Below, in pieces: positions 25,386 through 38,500 of a stretch of DNA of 64,000 bases. The stretch lies in the NCBI RefSeq assembly GCF_037893015.1, contig NC_133660.1, positions 284,677,078 through 284,741,077 on the forward strand, in the 5' to 3' direction. The DNA comes from Macrotis lagotis (lineage: Eukaryota; Chordata; Mammalia; Peramelemorphia; Peramelidae). The notes beneath the pieces are model-generated. The model saw only the letters and a list, made by a program, of their open reading frames with translations. It searched no databases and was not told the origin of the DNA. Made by a program: the position numbers and the translations under genes. Positions within the stretch are counted from its first letter, which is position 1. Each line of letters starts with the position of its first letter.

Positions 25386-26464
25386 GCCCAGGCCTGGCCT
25401 GGAGCCCCCCCCAAAGGTTCTGGCGGCCCCCCCAGCCAGCGTCCCTGACCTCAGCCTCCTCCCCAGCCTACCCTCCTCGGCCTCCTCCTCTTCCTCCCTC
25501 AGTCTCCCCCATCTGCCCATCCTTTGGAAAGTCCTTGGCGAATCTTGTGGCACAAATAATAATTTCCTTGGTTAGTCCTTGGTTTCCTTGGTTAGTCATT
25601 TTCCTTTGCTTCATCCACTTCCCAACCCAAGCCCCCTGACTCCCCTTCCCCTCTCTTCCAGGCCCTGGCTCTCCCTCAATCTGGCTCTGTCCCTGGGGTG
25701 CTCTTCCCAGAGGACTGCAAGCTCCTTGAAGGCAGGGCCTCTTTGGGGTAGTTTTGCCCCTGATAGCAGGGATGTGATAAGTGTTGGTCAGGGTGGATTA
25801 TAGTGACTAGAGGGCAGGGGACTGATCCAGGTTCTCTCAGTTCCCAAGGAGAGCCCCCCCAGGCCTCCTGCCACATGACTGAGATGCTTGCTTCTCTCCG
25901 GCTCCCCCAGTTCTCAGCCCACCCCCATCTCTCCTCCCTCCCCTCCTTCCCAGCCATCATTCTCAACCTCCCTCCCCCGATGGAGAGGGCTCCTGGGGCT
26001 CAGAGAGGGAGGAACTGGGCCCTGAAGCCCCAGGAGGGGTGGGGACTTGGGGTTCGGACCCCTTCTTCAACAAGCCCAGCTTCTCACTGCCCAGGTTCTG
26101 CGAGCCCAGCCCCGCTCTTGAGAGCAGAAGGACGGTGACCACCCCGAGAGGCTGCGGCCCGGAAGGGACCAGCCAGGGTGGGGCTGCTGCCTCCACAAGG
26201 CAGAGCCAGAACAGTGGGGGAAATGGCAGAGGAAGACTAGTGCTTGATATCGCCATCCAAGCTCTCTGCCAGTGAGTGGGGGGACAGGCGAGGTGGTGAG
26301 CTCCCTGTCAGGAGAGGGCTTCGAGCTTGGTTGCCTGGAAGGCTGCTGAGGTCCACCGCCACCCCACCCTGGTCCTGGCTGCCAAGCGGGCTGACTCTGG
26401 GAAGGCTGCAGCTTTTCCCCTGGGGGGTCTGGGCGGGATGATTCCTCAGGTGCGCGGCTCTTCT

Positions 26465-26636
26465 CATCCCCCATGGGAACCTCAGGGAGTCCCCCCAGCT
26501 CCCTGCCCATCCCCCATGGGAACCTCAGGGAGCCCCCCAGCTCCCTGCCCATCCCCCATGGGAACCTCAGGGAGCCCCCCAGCTCCCTGCCCATCCCCCA
26601 TGGGAACCTCAGGGAGCCCTCCAGCTCCCTGCCCAT
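26465..26636. repeat. Tandem repeat, 42-43-bp unit, 4 copies
   Basis: Units start at 26465, 26508, 26550 and 26592 and are nearly identical (catcccccatgggaacctca / gggag / C-run / agctccctgcc). The high identity implies recent expansion or ongoing homogenisation. Confidence 0.96.
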
Positions 26637-26639
26637 CAG

Positions 26640-28435
26640 GTTCCCTGGCTGGGGTTAAACTCTCCCTCTGATCCTTATCAACAATTCCTCTTTTCCAATT
26701 TCCTCCTTTTCCACCTGAGGCTCCCATGAGCGAACCCCTTGTCTGGAACCAGACCCCCCAGCACAGGCTGCGGGGAGGAGGGGGCTCAGGGATGCAGGGT
26801 CTGGGGGGCAAGGGAAGACAGCTTCAGTCGGACCAGTCACTGGGGCAGAAGGAAGGGGGCAGCCGATTAAAGGCTGTTAGGAAGATTGACAGGTCTCGCT
26901 CGGGAAGTTGGCATCCTCCTGAAGGTCTGTCAGCTCCGGGCTCGGCCTGCCAGCCAGGCAGACCCTCAGAGTCAGAGACTCAGTGGGGGAGAAGCTGCAG
27001 GAAAGGGGATCCATGGAGGATTGGGGGTGGGGGGTCCCTTGGCTTTGCTTTCCAGGGACCTCATCTCCCCTCGCTTCTGGGACATCCAAAATGTCATCGT
27101 GTCTGGGGAGGGTGGCCTCCCTGGCTCCAGGGCCCTGAATCCCTGGGAATTTAGGCTGTCATTGCTTCTTCTCAGGGGAAATGCCCCCCGACCTTGGGGG
27201 TGGCAGCATGCCCCCGGCTCCCCACCTCGTCTTCGCTCAGCCTATTCACCCACCCAGGGATGACCCTATTCTGGGTTTCAGAAAGGGACATGTCCAGAAC
27301 TCTCATCACCAGGGTGGATTCATTTAATAGAAAGAGCGAAGAAAGATCCCAAAGGTCCCCAAAAAGCATTGGCCCCCCGCCACCTTAGGCCCCAGCATCC
27401 TTGGTTCTGAGGGCAACCCGGGCCACCTCCAAGCCCCCAGTTAGGCTGGGAGGGTCACCCCCATTTTCTTGCTCACAGCCTGCATCTGGCATCATCCAAA
27501 AGGGCAAAGGGAGCCCCCCCGGATAGATCCAGAGGTTGGTTAGTTCTGGAAAAGGGGTTTCTGCCTCAGTGGCAGCCGGGGGGGACAGAAGTCATGGACT
27601 ACAGGGTTCAAAGTGGGGGGAACACAACCTGGCATGGTGCCATCCTCGGTCCCTGGCTGTATATGTGTGTGAGTGTGTGTGTGAACGCCCGACCCAAGCC
27701 TGGCCCAGCTGGCCCTTCCTCCTCCTCAGCCCCCCAAGGCACCCTCCTCATATATGCTGTCTGTTACTGCTGTTCGGGCTGGCCTCTTGTCTACCACCAG
27801 ACTGAACTTCATGAAGACAGGGACCGGGGTGGTCTAAACCCTCTCTGGCTCTGTACACAGTAGGTGCCGAATAAATGCACACTGTGATGTGTTTTCTGGA
27901 CTGCCTAGTGTGTTGCATTGCCTGAACTCTTGACCAGAGTTTTGATGTTGAGAAGGATTTGGTGGGGGTTGGGGGGAACTTCCCTAAGACACCACTTGGC
28001 CCCAGCCAGGTTCTGGGCCCTGGGAAGAGACAAAGGGGGGAGTGGGCAGAAGCAGGCGGTCCCAGGGTGGGGGGCCTGAACAAGCCAGGGACATGCCCTG
28101 GGGGGTGTGGCCGTGATGGAGGAGAGGGCTGAAGTGCCACCCTGGGTGGTGGCACCCCAGTCTTCAGTCCTTTTTGCTCCAGCCTGGGTTTGGCTTTGGG
28201 CCTTCTTCTTGTGGCCCTGCCCCAGCCCCTCCCCTACCAGGCCTGGACCTGGTGCCCTTGTCCTTAGCCGTCTAGACTCAGGGTCACAACAGCTTGCCGG
28301 CTCCTCCCTCAGCAACCGGTGCCACACAGCCCCAGGACCCTGAGCCTGGCATCTGTGCCCTTCTGGACACCCTGGAGGAGGAGGGTAGCCCCATGGGGTG
28401 ATGCCCCTCACTAACCTTGTGTCCTTCTCTTACAG
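26640..28435. other. MACROD1 intron immediately upstream of the microexon
   Basis: Mostly unique GC-rich sequence, with an L2-type 3' end at about 27785-27880 (gacagggaccggggtgg ... cagtaggtgccgaataaatg). The last 30 bases hold the branch point and polypyrimidine tract of the 28436 exon. Confidence 0.6.
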
Positions 28436-28465
28436 CCAATAGTTCCCTGCTCGGCGGTGGTGGCG
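28436..28465 (+). CDS. MACROD1: MACROD1 30-nt microexon encoding the first ADP-ribose-binding loop
   Basis: The exon is CC AAT AGT ... GGC G. It completes an Ala codon begun upstream and starts the Val codon finished at 44918, giving [11 protein letters not shown]. The acceptor is excellent: CTAAC branch-point-like site at 28411-28415, tract tgtccttctcttacag, then donor GCG|GTAAGT. Thirty nt is a multiple of three, so skipping would remove ten residues in frame, including the Asn equivalent to human N174 and the four-glycine loop. It is isolated: 16.4 kb to the next exon and more than 28 kb from any upstream exon. Confidence 0.93.
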
Positions 28466-31400
28466 GTAAGTAACCCAATTTTCTTTCTGGGGCTCCTTGG
28501 GGTCCTTGCCCCCTCCCCCTCCTCTCCCTCTGTCGAGCCATGCCCAGCCAGACAGTCATTCCATCCTCTGCCCCTGCAGATCCATTGGTTGGTTCTCTGG
28601 CTCCCCTCCCTGTTCCTTTCTTCTTTGGGGATCAGTGGAGAAATTGGAGGTGTTTGACCTGGACAAGAGAAACTTGGGTGTTGGGAACAATTGGGGGGAA
28701 TCGGGGAGAAAGAAAAGTCATTCCTGGTACATGCGAGTGTCTGAAGGGTTAGGCTCGGGCTTGTTCTGTGGACCCCAGAGGGGAATCCCCCATCCCTAAC
28801 GAGGGTTGTTGCACCCCTGGGCCCTGCCTTGGGAGGTGGTGAGCTCCCCATCCTTGGGGAGTATGCCAACTCAAGCTGTCTGTACTTGTGGGTGACAGGG
28901 TGACAGGGCCATGGCCGTGGAGTAGAGCAGTCCTGCGTCCTGATGCAACCTCACTTACGCTCGGACTGCCCTGGCCTCCATTTTCTCATTTACAAATGGG
29001 GATGATAGCTCCTACTTCCCAGGGCTGGGGGAATTTGGAATCCGCTGGTGAAGGGGCTTCCTGAATGATTGTCCCCCTGCTCCGAGCACTTTGCAAACTA
29101 AAAATGTGGTGGAGTGGATGGAGAGCTGCCCCCCCCCCCCACGACCTGGAAGATCCTGCCATGACCCTGTGCAAATGGGCTGAGGGCCCACAGGTCTGGG
29201 GGTCCAGTCTTGGTCTCTCTACCCCATCTGCTCTCGGCATCTCCTCTGCCCCCATCACTTTCCTCCCCACCTAGCCCCTGTGAGTACAGACCCAGAAGAG
29301 GCTGGGGGAATCCCACCCTCATTTTACAGATGGGGAGACTGAGCCTGGAGCCAGCTTGTTCAAGGTCACCCTCCACTGGGTCACCATAGTCTCCTCCCCC
29401 TTGTCCACGTGGGCTCCCTTAGAAGTCTGGGGTAGAGGCTCTTCCAGAGCCCCATCTGGGCCAGATGAGCCCCAGATCTTTGCTCATTCCTGGCCTCTGC
29501 CCCAGGTGAGGAGTCTGAAGAGTCATTGCCCCCTCGGGGGTTCCCAGGGATAGGCTCAGGTGGGCTTCTTGGTGTGGTCCTGCCCTGGCAGAGTGGGGTG
29601 TCTGGTGACGGAGCTGGAGAGGGAGGAACCTCAGAGTCTCCCTGTGGCCTGGTCACAGGCTCGGTCCTTGTCCCCCGGTGCCAAGGCAGAGGCCCTCATG
29701 CCCAGGCCCCTGCTCCTGCCCAAGGGCCCAGGCCGCCCCTGCCTCCCTCCTGGGCTCCCGGCATGGAGATGATTGGTGAGCCAGGGAGCGGAGGTTAATG
29801 GGCTTCAGGATAAATCTCGGGGACTGTGTTTACCGCAGGCAGGCGGGTGGCAGCGGGGCCCAGGCCAGGTTTTAAAAGGGGGAAAAATAAAAGGGTCAGA
29901 GGTCAGGAATAAATAAGAGGCACATTAAGAGCTGTCGACACAGGGGAGCTGGGGAGGGGGCTGTTTGTTCCTGTCCCTTTCCAACAGCACTGGCTGCACT
30001 GGCCCGCACCCGCCACAGAGGTGGGTGTGGAGGACACCCCTGGGCCCTGGAGAGCTGGGCTCCCCACAGCCTGGCCCACAGTAGGTCTTCAAGCTGTATT
30101 TGAATGGAATCGATGGCATTAACTGCCATCTGCAAAGTCATACGGGAGCCCCCCGATCTCAAGTCCCCTCCTCATTTGTAGGAGAGGAAACTGAGGTTCT
30201 GGGGAGTTGGGGCACTTGCCAGCTAGCTGGTCAGCGTCGGAGGTGAGATTCAAACTCAGGTCTTTTTTTTATTCTAGGTAATTAATAATTTTGTTAAGAA
30301 CATGGTGGATAATTCATGTAAGGGGTCCGTGGCACTCTGGACCGGCCAGCACCCTAGAGGTCCTAGCCCCCCCCACCATGGCGGCTTCCCCCCTCACTCC
30401 TTCATCCATATGGTTGTTTAGGCAAAAAGTGGGGTGGGGGGTCTCAGCCACCTGTGTTCCAGGCCGGCCTCTGGCCCTGGGTCAGTGAGACACTGATTCC
30501 TCTGAACATCCTGCATCCATTCAGGCCTAGCCGGCTCCAGATCCAAAGGCAAGACAGAAATGCTCTCCGCCCACCCGGAGACCCCAGGATTAGAGCCGGC
30601 AGGACCCCAGAAGTCAGCAGGTCTGACCTTCTCTGATGAAGAGACCAGGGTTCCACGGGTCCATATTGGAACTACCCCCATCAAATGCCTGAGCCCTGAG
30701 ACCCCCCCCCAACCAGGGCAGAATGGGTACCCATGGTCTGAGGGGACCTTGCGGGCCAGGGAGCCCCAGAGCTGTTACCACCACACTAGTCATGACTCCT
30801 CCATAATGGTCAGGGGAAGACTGAAGAGAGGGTCTCACCTGCCGAGTGTTGGGGTGGCCAAAAGAGGAGTCCCCGGGGACCAAGGTCATCCCATTTCTGA
30901 GACTTTGTATAGGATAAGCGGTTTCCCAACGGAATCCACCCTGTGCCAGCCACATCCCTGCCCCATCACAGCAGGGGAGTAGGGAGGACGGGCGGGATCC
31001 AACCTGCGACATCTTTGGGATGACCCAAGGCTTGCGACGGTCACATTGGGGCCCCACAATATCTTTGCGGGACGAGTCCTGTGGACCTTATAGTCAACAC
31101 TTTACAGATGGGGAAACGGAGGCTGGGTATGATTAAGTGACCCACCCCACCCAAGGCTGAACTTGAGGCCCTGGCTCCCAGCCTATAAGTCAGTGGCGTT
31201 CATAGGAGCATAGCCCCCATCCCTCCAGCCAGGTAGGACCACCCCTTCCCTTTGACAGAGAAGCAGCGACTCCAGGAGACCCCAAGATCACTGGGTCAAG
31301 GGAAGGGAGGCAGGATCCAGGACCAGACCCTCAGACCCCACCAGAATGGCAGCCCCCCCCCAAGAGCAGCGCAGGGCTTTGGCCTTGCCTTACACCCCCA

Positions 31401-34400
31401 GCACTTAACACTGAGCCAGCCTGGCACAGGGGCATTGCTTAGTAAAGGCTTATTTTAACTGACTGATGCCAAAGCCAGAGTTTTTCTTCCAGCCTCTGGT
31501 TATATGTCCCAGGACACACACTGAAGGTCGTTTTTCATCCGTCCCTCCGCACAATGTTCCCTGAAATAGGAGGCCAATGGGGCCGGAGGGAAGGCCAGAG
31601 GCGGGAGCAGTCCAGGACAAAGTTCAGGGAGGACCAGGCAGCCCCTGCCTGGCTGGGGGTCTGGGGGCCCTTTCAATAGGCTGCCCTACCCGGTCCCTGG
31701 TCGGGTGGATGGAGCAAGGTGCCCCCACCCAGCTGGGAGCTGCAGTAGGCAGGGGAGGATGGAGCCGTCCTGTCCGGCTGGAAGGCCCAGGGGGGCTGGG
31801 GAGGGGCAGGTGTTTACAGAGGCCCTAGACTCCTGACAGAGATGGATGGGCTCAGACAGCGTTGGGAGGAAGTGGGCCCAGGTCCGGCTTTTTAACGCCA
31901 GCGTGAGATTTATGGAGCCAGTGGGGGGCAGGTCAGAGAGGGGCTGTTAGTCTGTAAATGGGATTGCAGAACAAGGTGGAGGGAGAGCAGCCAACAAAGG
32001 GGTGTGGGGTGGCCGGAGCTGCAGAGGCGGCAAACGGAGGGATGGAGGGATGGGGGTGCCCTTGCACCCCAGGAACTCCAAGTAGGTTCCCCTAGGCTGG
32101 GGGCACCTCCTCCCTCCAGGACCTAGAGTCTGTCTGTAAACACAGAGGGAGTCCCCCCCACACACACACACAACACACAAATCCCTTGGGGTTTGATCCC
32201 AGAGTGTGAGCTTCATGGTCCTTGTATTGGGGGGACAATGTGGAAAAAACTGAACTTGGAGTGAGGAAGACATGGGTTCAAATCCCCATGCTGGTCTTAC
32301 CCTTCTCTCCCCACAACTACTATTGCTGCTGCGACAGCTTCCACTGATGATGATGAGGAGGAGGAGGATGGAGGGCCGTGAGCTCATTAGATTCTTACAT
32401 CCCACCTATGAGGGTGGGGGGAAACTGAGGCTGAGGTTAAGTGATTTACCCAGATGAAACAGCTGAAAGATTTCTAAGGCAGGCTTTGCACTTGGGTCCT
32501 TCTGAGGTGGGGAGCCACTGACCGTCTCTTCCTCCAGAGGAATGGTGAAGCTGATACCTGAAGCAGGGATGGGATCCAGGATGTCCCCAGGGCCAGTCCT
32601 CTCAGATTACAGATGTGATAACTGAGACCCAGGGAGGGGAGGAAGGGCAGAGCATAGATTTGAACCCCCTTTTAAGCGCACCCTAGAATGTTCCCTGCTC
32701 TGGCGTTCTACATAAGTAGCCTTCCTGGGGTCGGCTCTCATCCCCACGTTTCCCCTTCTCTCTGGCCAGCCTGTTGCCCACCCCTGCTTCCCCACTTCCT
32801 ACAGAGGAGTAGGGTGGGGGGGCGGGGTGAGGCCACTTTGGCCGGACCTGGGAGGGGAGGGCTCCCTGCAGGCCAGGCAGTGACCAGACCCTGTCCTTGG
32901 TACTGACTTGGTTGGCTGGAGGATTCTACCTGATGGGACCCCCCCAGGCTGAGGGGGTTCAGGTGCCCTTGAGCAGAACTGAAATTTCTGGTGAAGAACA
33001 CGGTCAGGCAGCCTGGGCTCTGACTTTGAGCAAGTCCTTTCTCTCAGGCCTCAGTTTACCCCCATAAAATGAGCAAGTTGGTCTGGTAGGCCCCTTCCAC
33101 CTCTAACTCAAAGGCCCCAGGAAGCCCTGAGCCTTGCGCTGCTGCATCCCAGCATGCCCAGGGCTGGGAGCCGCAGAGCTGCTGGGCCATGCCAAGCCCA
33201 CTCCAACTTTTACTACCACAGTGAAAGCCTTTTACTGGGTCAATAAAAAAAATTTTTTTAAAAAACTCTCCCATTGTCTGTTAAAAAAGAGAGGCAGGGG
33301 TTTTAAATCAGAAACTAAATCAACACACCCCTGACAAGAGTCCTTCTTGTTTATTAGGACTGAAATGTTTACTCGGCGATAAGCAACGGGCTTTCACCGA
33401 GAGATTTGTGTTCTATTTTTCAATTACCCCTCGTCTTCTTCTGCCACTTTTGCACTAAAGGGATAACAAATGTATCGGAGCGTTTCAATTATTCACCTAA
33501 ATCACGACTTCGCCTGCCATCGCCGCCGGCCTGGTGACAGATTAATTCACTGCCTCCTTCCGTTCCACCCCTGGCCAGGCCTGTGGCCCCCCGGCTCAGG
33601 CACCGGGCCCCGGCCTCCTCCCACCGCTCCTGATGTTTCCCATCACTCCCTTGTTGAGTGGGGCTGGCTGCCCCCCCACCCTGCCTCAGACCCAACTCTC
33701 CGTTTCCCATCTCCAAGCCTTTGCCCCAAGGATCCCCCAGTCTAGAACGGCCTTGGTGCCTCACGGAATAATGCCCGGCGTCCTTCCGGCCCAGATCGGA
33801 TGATACCTCCTCCGGGAGGCCAGCACTGATGACTGTGTTGGTCCATGAATAGTAAATATTAGTGGGTCGTTCATATTAACGCATTTCTACTGTATGTTAT
33901 TGTATTAATATATTTGTATAATGCCGTTGTATCGCCGTATGTTATATTAATATATCCCTACATTAATATTCGATGGTATTCGAGGACTATCCAGTGATAG
34001 GTTGTTCCTATCAGCATGATTTGTAGATCAATCTATTGGCATTAATATATTGTTTTGCTTATTAATATTCAGTATCGTTGCAGGAATACATAGAAGTTCA
34101 TCCTTTATAGTAACAGCTGGGACTGACAGCGCCGTGTCACTCTGGGGCTATTCGTCTTCTATGCCACATTGATCTTGTTCATATGGTCTCACATTAACAC
34201 TGGGCTGTGTCACTGGCATTTCTGTTGAGATCCTATAGTAGAGTGTCCGTAGCACCATTGACCCATTCTTTGTGTTAGTCTTGGGCAGTACATTCACCTG
34301 ATGACTTCTATCAGCTGTGCCGCTTACTGGCCTGTGTTTTCGCACTGGCGTGTTGATACGCTAGGTTATTATAGGGTGTATTCTTTATTATTTTCTAAGC

Positions 34401-35438
34401 CCCTCCTTCTACCAGTCACTGTGCTAAATGTGGAGATTTCATAAGGAGGCGGCACCTGGCCCTGCCCTCAAAGAGCTTCCAGGCTAATGGGGAGACCCCT
34501 CCGAGCGACCAAGCTGTAGGCAGGAGAAATTGGGGATCGTTTCTGAAAGAAAGGGGCTGAGAAAAGCTCCTTGTGGAAGAGAGGCTTCTAGCTGAGTCTT
34601 GAAGGCTGTCAGGAGGGAGAGGTCCAGGTGGAAGGGGGAGATGACAGAAGGGTCTGGGGGACCCTGGCTGGGGTAGGGTGGGGATGGGGTGGGATTGAGA
34701 TACACTGAAATGTCTGCCCCAGCCAGGCCCGGGCTAGGGACAGTGCCCCTGCCTTCACCATTATTACTTAGGGAGTAGAAGTGGTGGGTCTGTGGTCCTC
34801 CCTGCAAGGGAAATTCAGCCTGGAGATCTTGGGAGCCTCCCCTCAGCCTAATTTCGCGCTTTTCCAGGTCAGATCCTTCCCTGCCTGGGCCCAGCTTTGG
34901 GGCGCTGCCAGGTGGGGTTGGCAGTGCAGAGCATGACTAGGGCTGGCTCCCCTCTGACTGCCCCGGCCCTGGGTCCAGACCCATCGTTGACCTTTAGTGG
35001 CTCAGGCAAAGTGGAGCTCTACCCTTCTGGGGGCCCTCAATCATGACAACTGGCACCATTTCTGCCCAGCCTGCACCTTCCCACACACCCATGGCCAGTG
35101 GCAGGAGGGCCCACCTTGGAGGCAGGAGAATTTGCATGAGATGGGCCCTTCATCCCTCAGATCCCCCAAGCAACCCCAAGACAAGGGCCCCAGGAGTGGC
35201 TGACCTTTGTCAGTGAGGGAGCCCTTCTACCCTGATGCAGTTACAAGTTAGAACAACCTGGTCATGGATGCCCACAGGCCTTCACTGTGGACACATCTCC
35301 TCCCCAAAGGCCTTGGCCACACACACCAGACTTCCCCTCTCCTGCTCCCAGACTCACCTCTCTTCTGTCTCTTCCTTCCTCTCCCCTCTCCCTTTCTGTC
35401 TCTTATCTCTCGTCTGTCTGTCTCTCTGTCTGTCTCTG

Positions 35439-35509
<71 letters not shown>

Positions 35510-38500
35510 GGAGGCTGGTGTGCATCCAGGCCATGGCTTGTGCTCCTTTCATTTTCTGATCATGGCACTGCCTGGATGCCCAAGATGCTATCGCCACATC
35601 TGCCTGGGCCCAGTTAATCCCTTATCTCTGCCACCTCAGCTTAGGAAACAGCTGGCTCTGGCTGTTGAGATTAGCGCAGTGGGGGCTCCTGGGGTGTCTG
35701 GGCCTTCAGGAACTGCTAATAAGGAACCGGCCCCTTCCTGGCCCTTGGCCTGTGGGCCTGGCCCTCAGAGACCCAGATGGAGCCCCCCCCCAAGCCAGCT
35801 CTTTGCCAACCACAGCACCTCGATCCCTGACCCCCGCCAAGACGCCCTTCTCCTGGGCTGCTGGTCATCACATTAGAAAAAAGCAGATGACCCTGGGGTC
35901 TCCCCTCGTCCACCCCCCATCCAGGCCTGATTCTGTTCCCCAAACATTTCTCAGGTCCCTGCTCAGGGGCTCAGGGCCAAAAATGAGCACACACCCCCCG
36001 CCCTCTGGCTGAATCAGAATATCAATAATAAATAATTCACAGGCAACTCAGCAGTGAGATGAGCAGTGGATCTGGAATCAAGAAGCCCTGAGTTCAAATC
36101 CAGATACACCTAGTCTCCATGTGACCCTGGGCAAGTCACTTAATACCTGCTTGCCTCAGTTTCTCTCTCTGTAAATTAGGGGTAGTCCCTCCCATTATTA
36201 TCCCATGTGACCACAGGCCATGACTTCCTCATCTGTCAGATTAGGAGCCTGGATGTCTGAGGTCTCCCAGCTCTTAGATACACCATCCTTGGAACCTCGC
36301 CACAACCCTGGGTGGAGGGAGATTATTCCCATTTTACAGATGGAGAAATCAAGACCTAGAGTCAGTAAGGCAGCTGGACTTGATGAAAGATCCCTCCCTC
36401 TCCCCTCCCCCCTCCCCTCCCCCTCCCCTCCCCCTCCCTTCCCCCTCCTCCTCCCCTCCTCCCCTCCCCTCCTCCTTCTTCCCCTCCCCCTCCAATGTTC
36501 CAGAGCACTAGGTCAGAAGCTCCCTTGTAATTCCACTCTGGTATTTATGTGATCTTCTCTGACCCTCAGTCTCTTCTTCAAAGTGAAGAGACTAGACTAA
36601 AGGAAGCCTAAGCTTCCTTCCATCTCTAAAATCTCTGCTCCCAGGATTTAGAGGACCAGGAGAAGCCCCTGGTGAGCTAATCACTACACCACTCTGTCTT
36701 TCTAGCTAAGGAAAAGAGGAAGGAAAGTATGTCCCTTCGGGGAAATGGGAGGAGGAGACCCTGGAAGTGAATACACTTAGGGCTCGCCAGGCCTCAGAAG
36801 CCATGGCATCCAGGCCTCTTATGGTACAGGTGAGGTTGTGAGGTTCCAGGGATTGCCATCTCGGAGCCAGGGTCACCCGGTTAAGCCACCAGGCAGTAGT
36901 CATTTATGGATCCAGGACCTGCCCTCAAGGAGGCCCTGGTCTGATGAGGGGCCGCCACCGTGATGCCCTTAAACAAACTGCAGATTGGTGGAGTGAGCAG
37001 AAGTCCTTGGGCAGAGCGGAGGCCCCAGAATCCAGAGGGCCCAGGGAGGCCAGAGGCCTGCCCTCAGGCTCTGGCTTCGGCCCAGGGGGTTGCCCACCAT
37101 CTCCACCTGGGCCTAGCTATCTGAGCTGCCTGGGTGGGGGCAGAGGACAGGCCACAGGGCCCAGGAGGGTGCTTCTGATGCCCCACCTGGGCTCCAGCCT
37201 CCCCACCTGCCCCAGGCGAGTGGAGCCTCTGGGTGGCCAGGCCAGCTCCAGTGCCCACCCGGGGCCCCCAGCCGGGTGATGCCGTCAGACCGGCGTCGGC
37301 GGCTGCCATGAGGATTTTTAATAACGGGAGTGATTTTTGCATGATGAATGGGGCCCCGCCGTCATATCCATAATGAAGCCTTAATGTTTTCAAATCCCCA
37401 TTTAAGGAGCTGCTCTGACTCAATAATGAATTTCCAATCACAGAGCTGAAGCCCCGGCCTATCCATCTTCTGCCCCTGCAGGGAGCGGCCTGCCTGCCCA
37501 CCCCCTGCTTGGCATTGGGCATCATTGGGCATCTTGCCTGGGGGGCATCGAGGGCAAGAGACCCCCACCGAGCCATGGGAAAGACCCTGCTGGGACCCAG
37601 ATTGCCAGGGCCAGGCTGGGAGGGCAGGGTCTGCGATGGACAGTGAAGTCTAGACTCGAACCCTTTGTTCTGAGACCCTGGGGGCAGAGCTTGGGCTCAG
37701 CACAGAGTTCAGAGGATTGCAGAAGTAAGGCCAGAAGGGACTCGAACATGGGCTATGGAAGCTGGGAGGGGTCTTGGAATAGCTTCCCTCTCCCTATCCA
37801 CCTGGGCTTTATTTTCCAAGGATTTCTAGATTTCCAAGTATTTCCTCCATCTCCCCAGTGGGTAGTCAGCTCCCTGAGGGCAGGCACTGCGCCAGGGCAG
37901 GCCAAGTTGGCCCTTCAAGGAGCCAGGCTTCCAGAGGAGGATGGTGCTTGGGCTGCTCCCAGGGCTGGTGGCATGGGTGGGATGGGGGAGGAGCTCCCCC
38001 CCCAGTCCTGCCATCTGGAGGCTCCTATTTAAATGAATTATCCCTGCTAACCAGATATTAGCTGTGTTTCTGTTCCGCCAAACCATTGCCAGTGTTTTCA
38101 GTCCCCTCTAAATTTAGCACCCTGGGGCAAAGCGCCAGTGACCTGCCCTGGTTACATAGCACAGGAGAGCCAGTGGGGGGGATTGAGGAGGGACAGCTGT
38201 GCGATTGTGTGACAGCAGGCCGGCCCCTTGGGCCTCAGTGTCCGCATCTGTAAAATGGCCAGAAGGATTGAGAGATCCAAGCAAGGGGATGAGTTCAAGG
38301 TGTTACCCTCACCCCCAGACTGAGGAAAGGCTGGGGAGGGGGAGGGGAGATGGACCTTCAGTCGGGGGGGGGGCGGGTCTGATGCTTTGAGCTCTCCAAA
38401 CCTGGGCTTGTTCCTCTAAAATAGGGAGAACTCTGGCATCTCTTGGGCAGGCCCCCTCCCCTGCCCAGGTCTCAGTTTCCTTTTCTGTCAACATGGTCAA

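Noticed and set aside
26465-26636. CRISPR-like direct repeats
   Set aside because: The units are contiguous with no unique spacers: an ordinary minisatellite in a mammalian intron.
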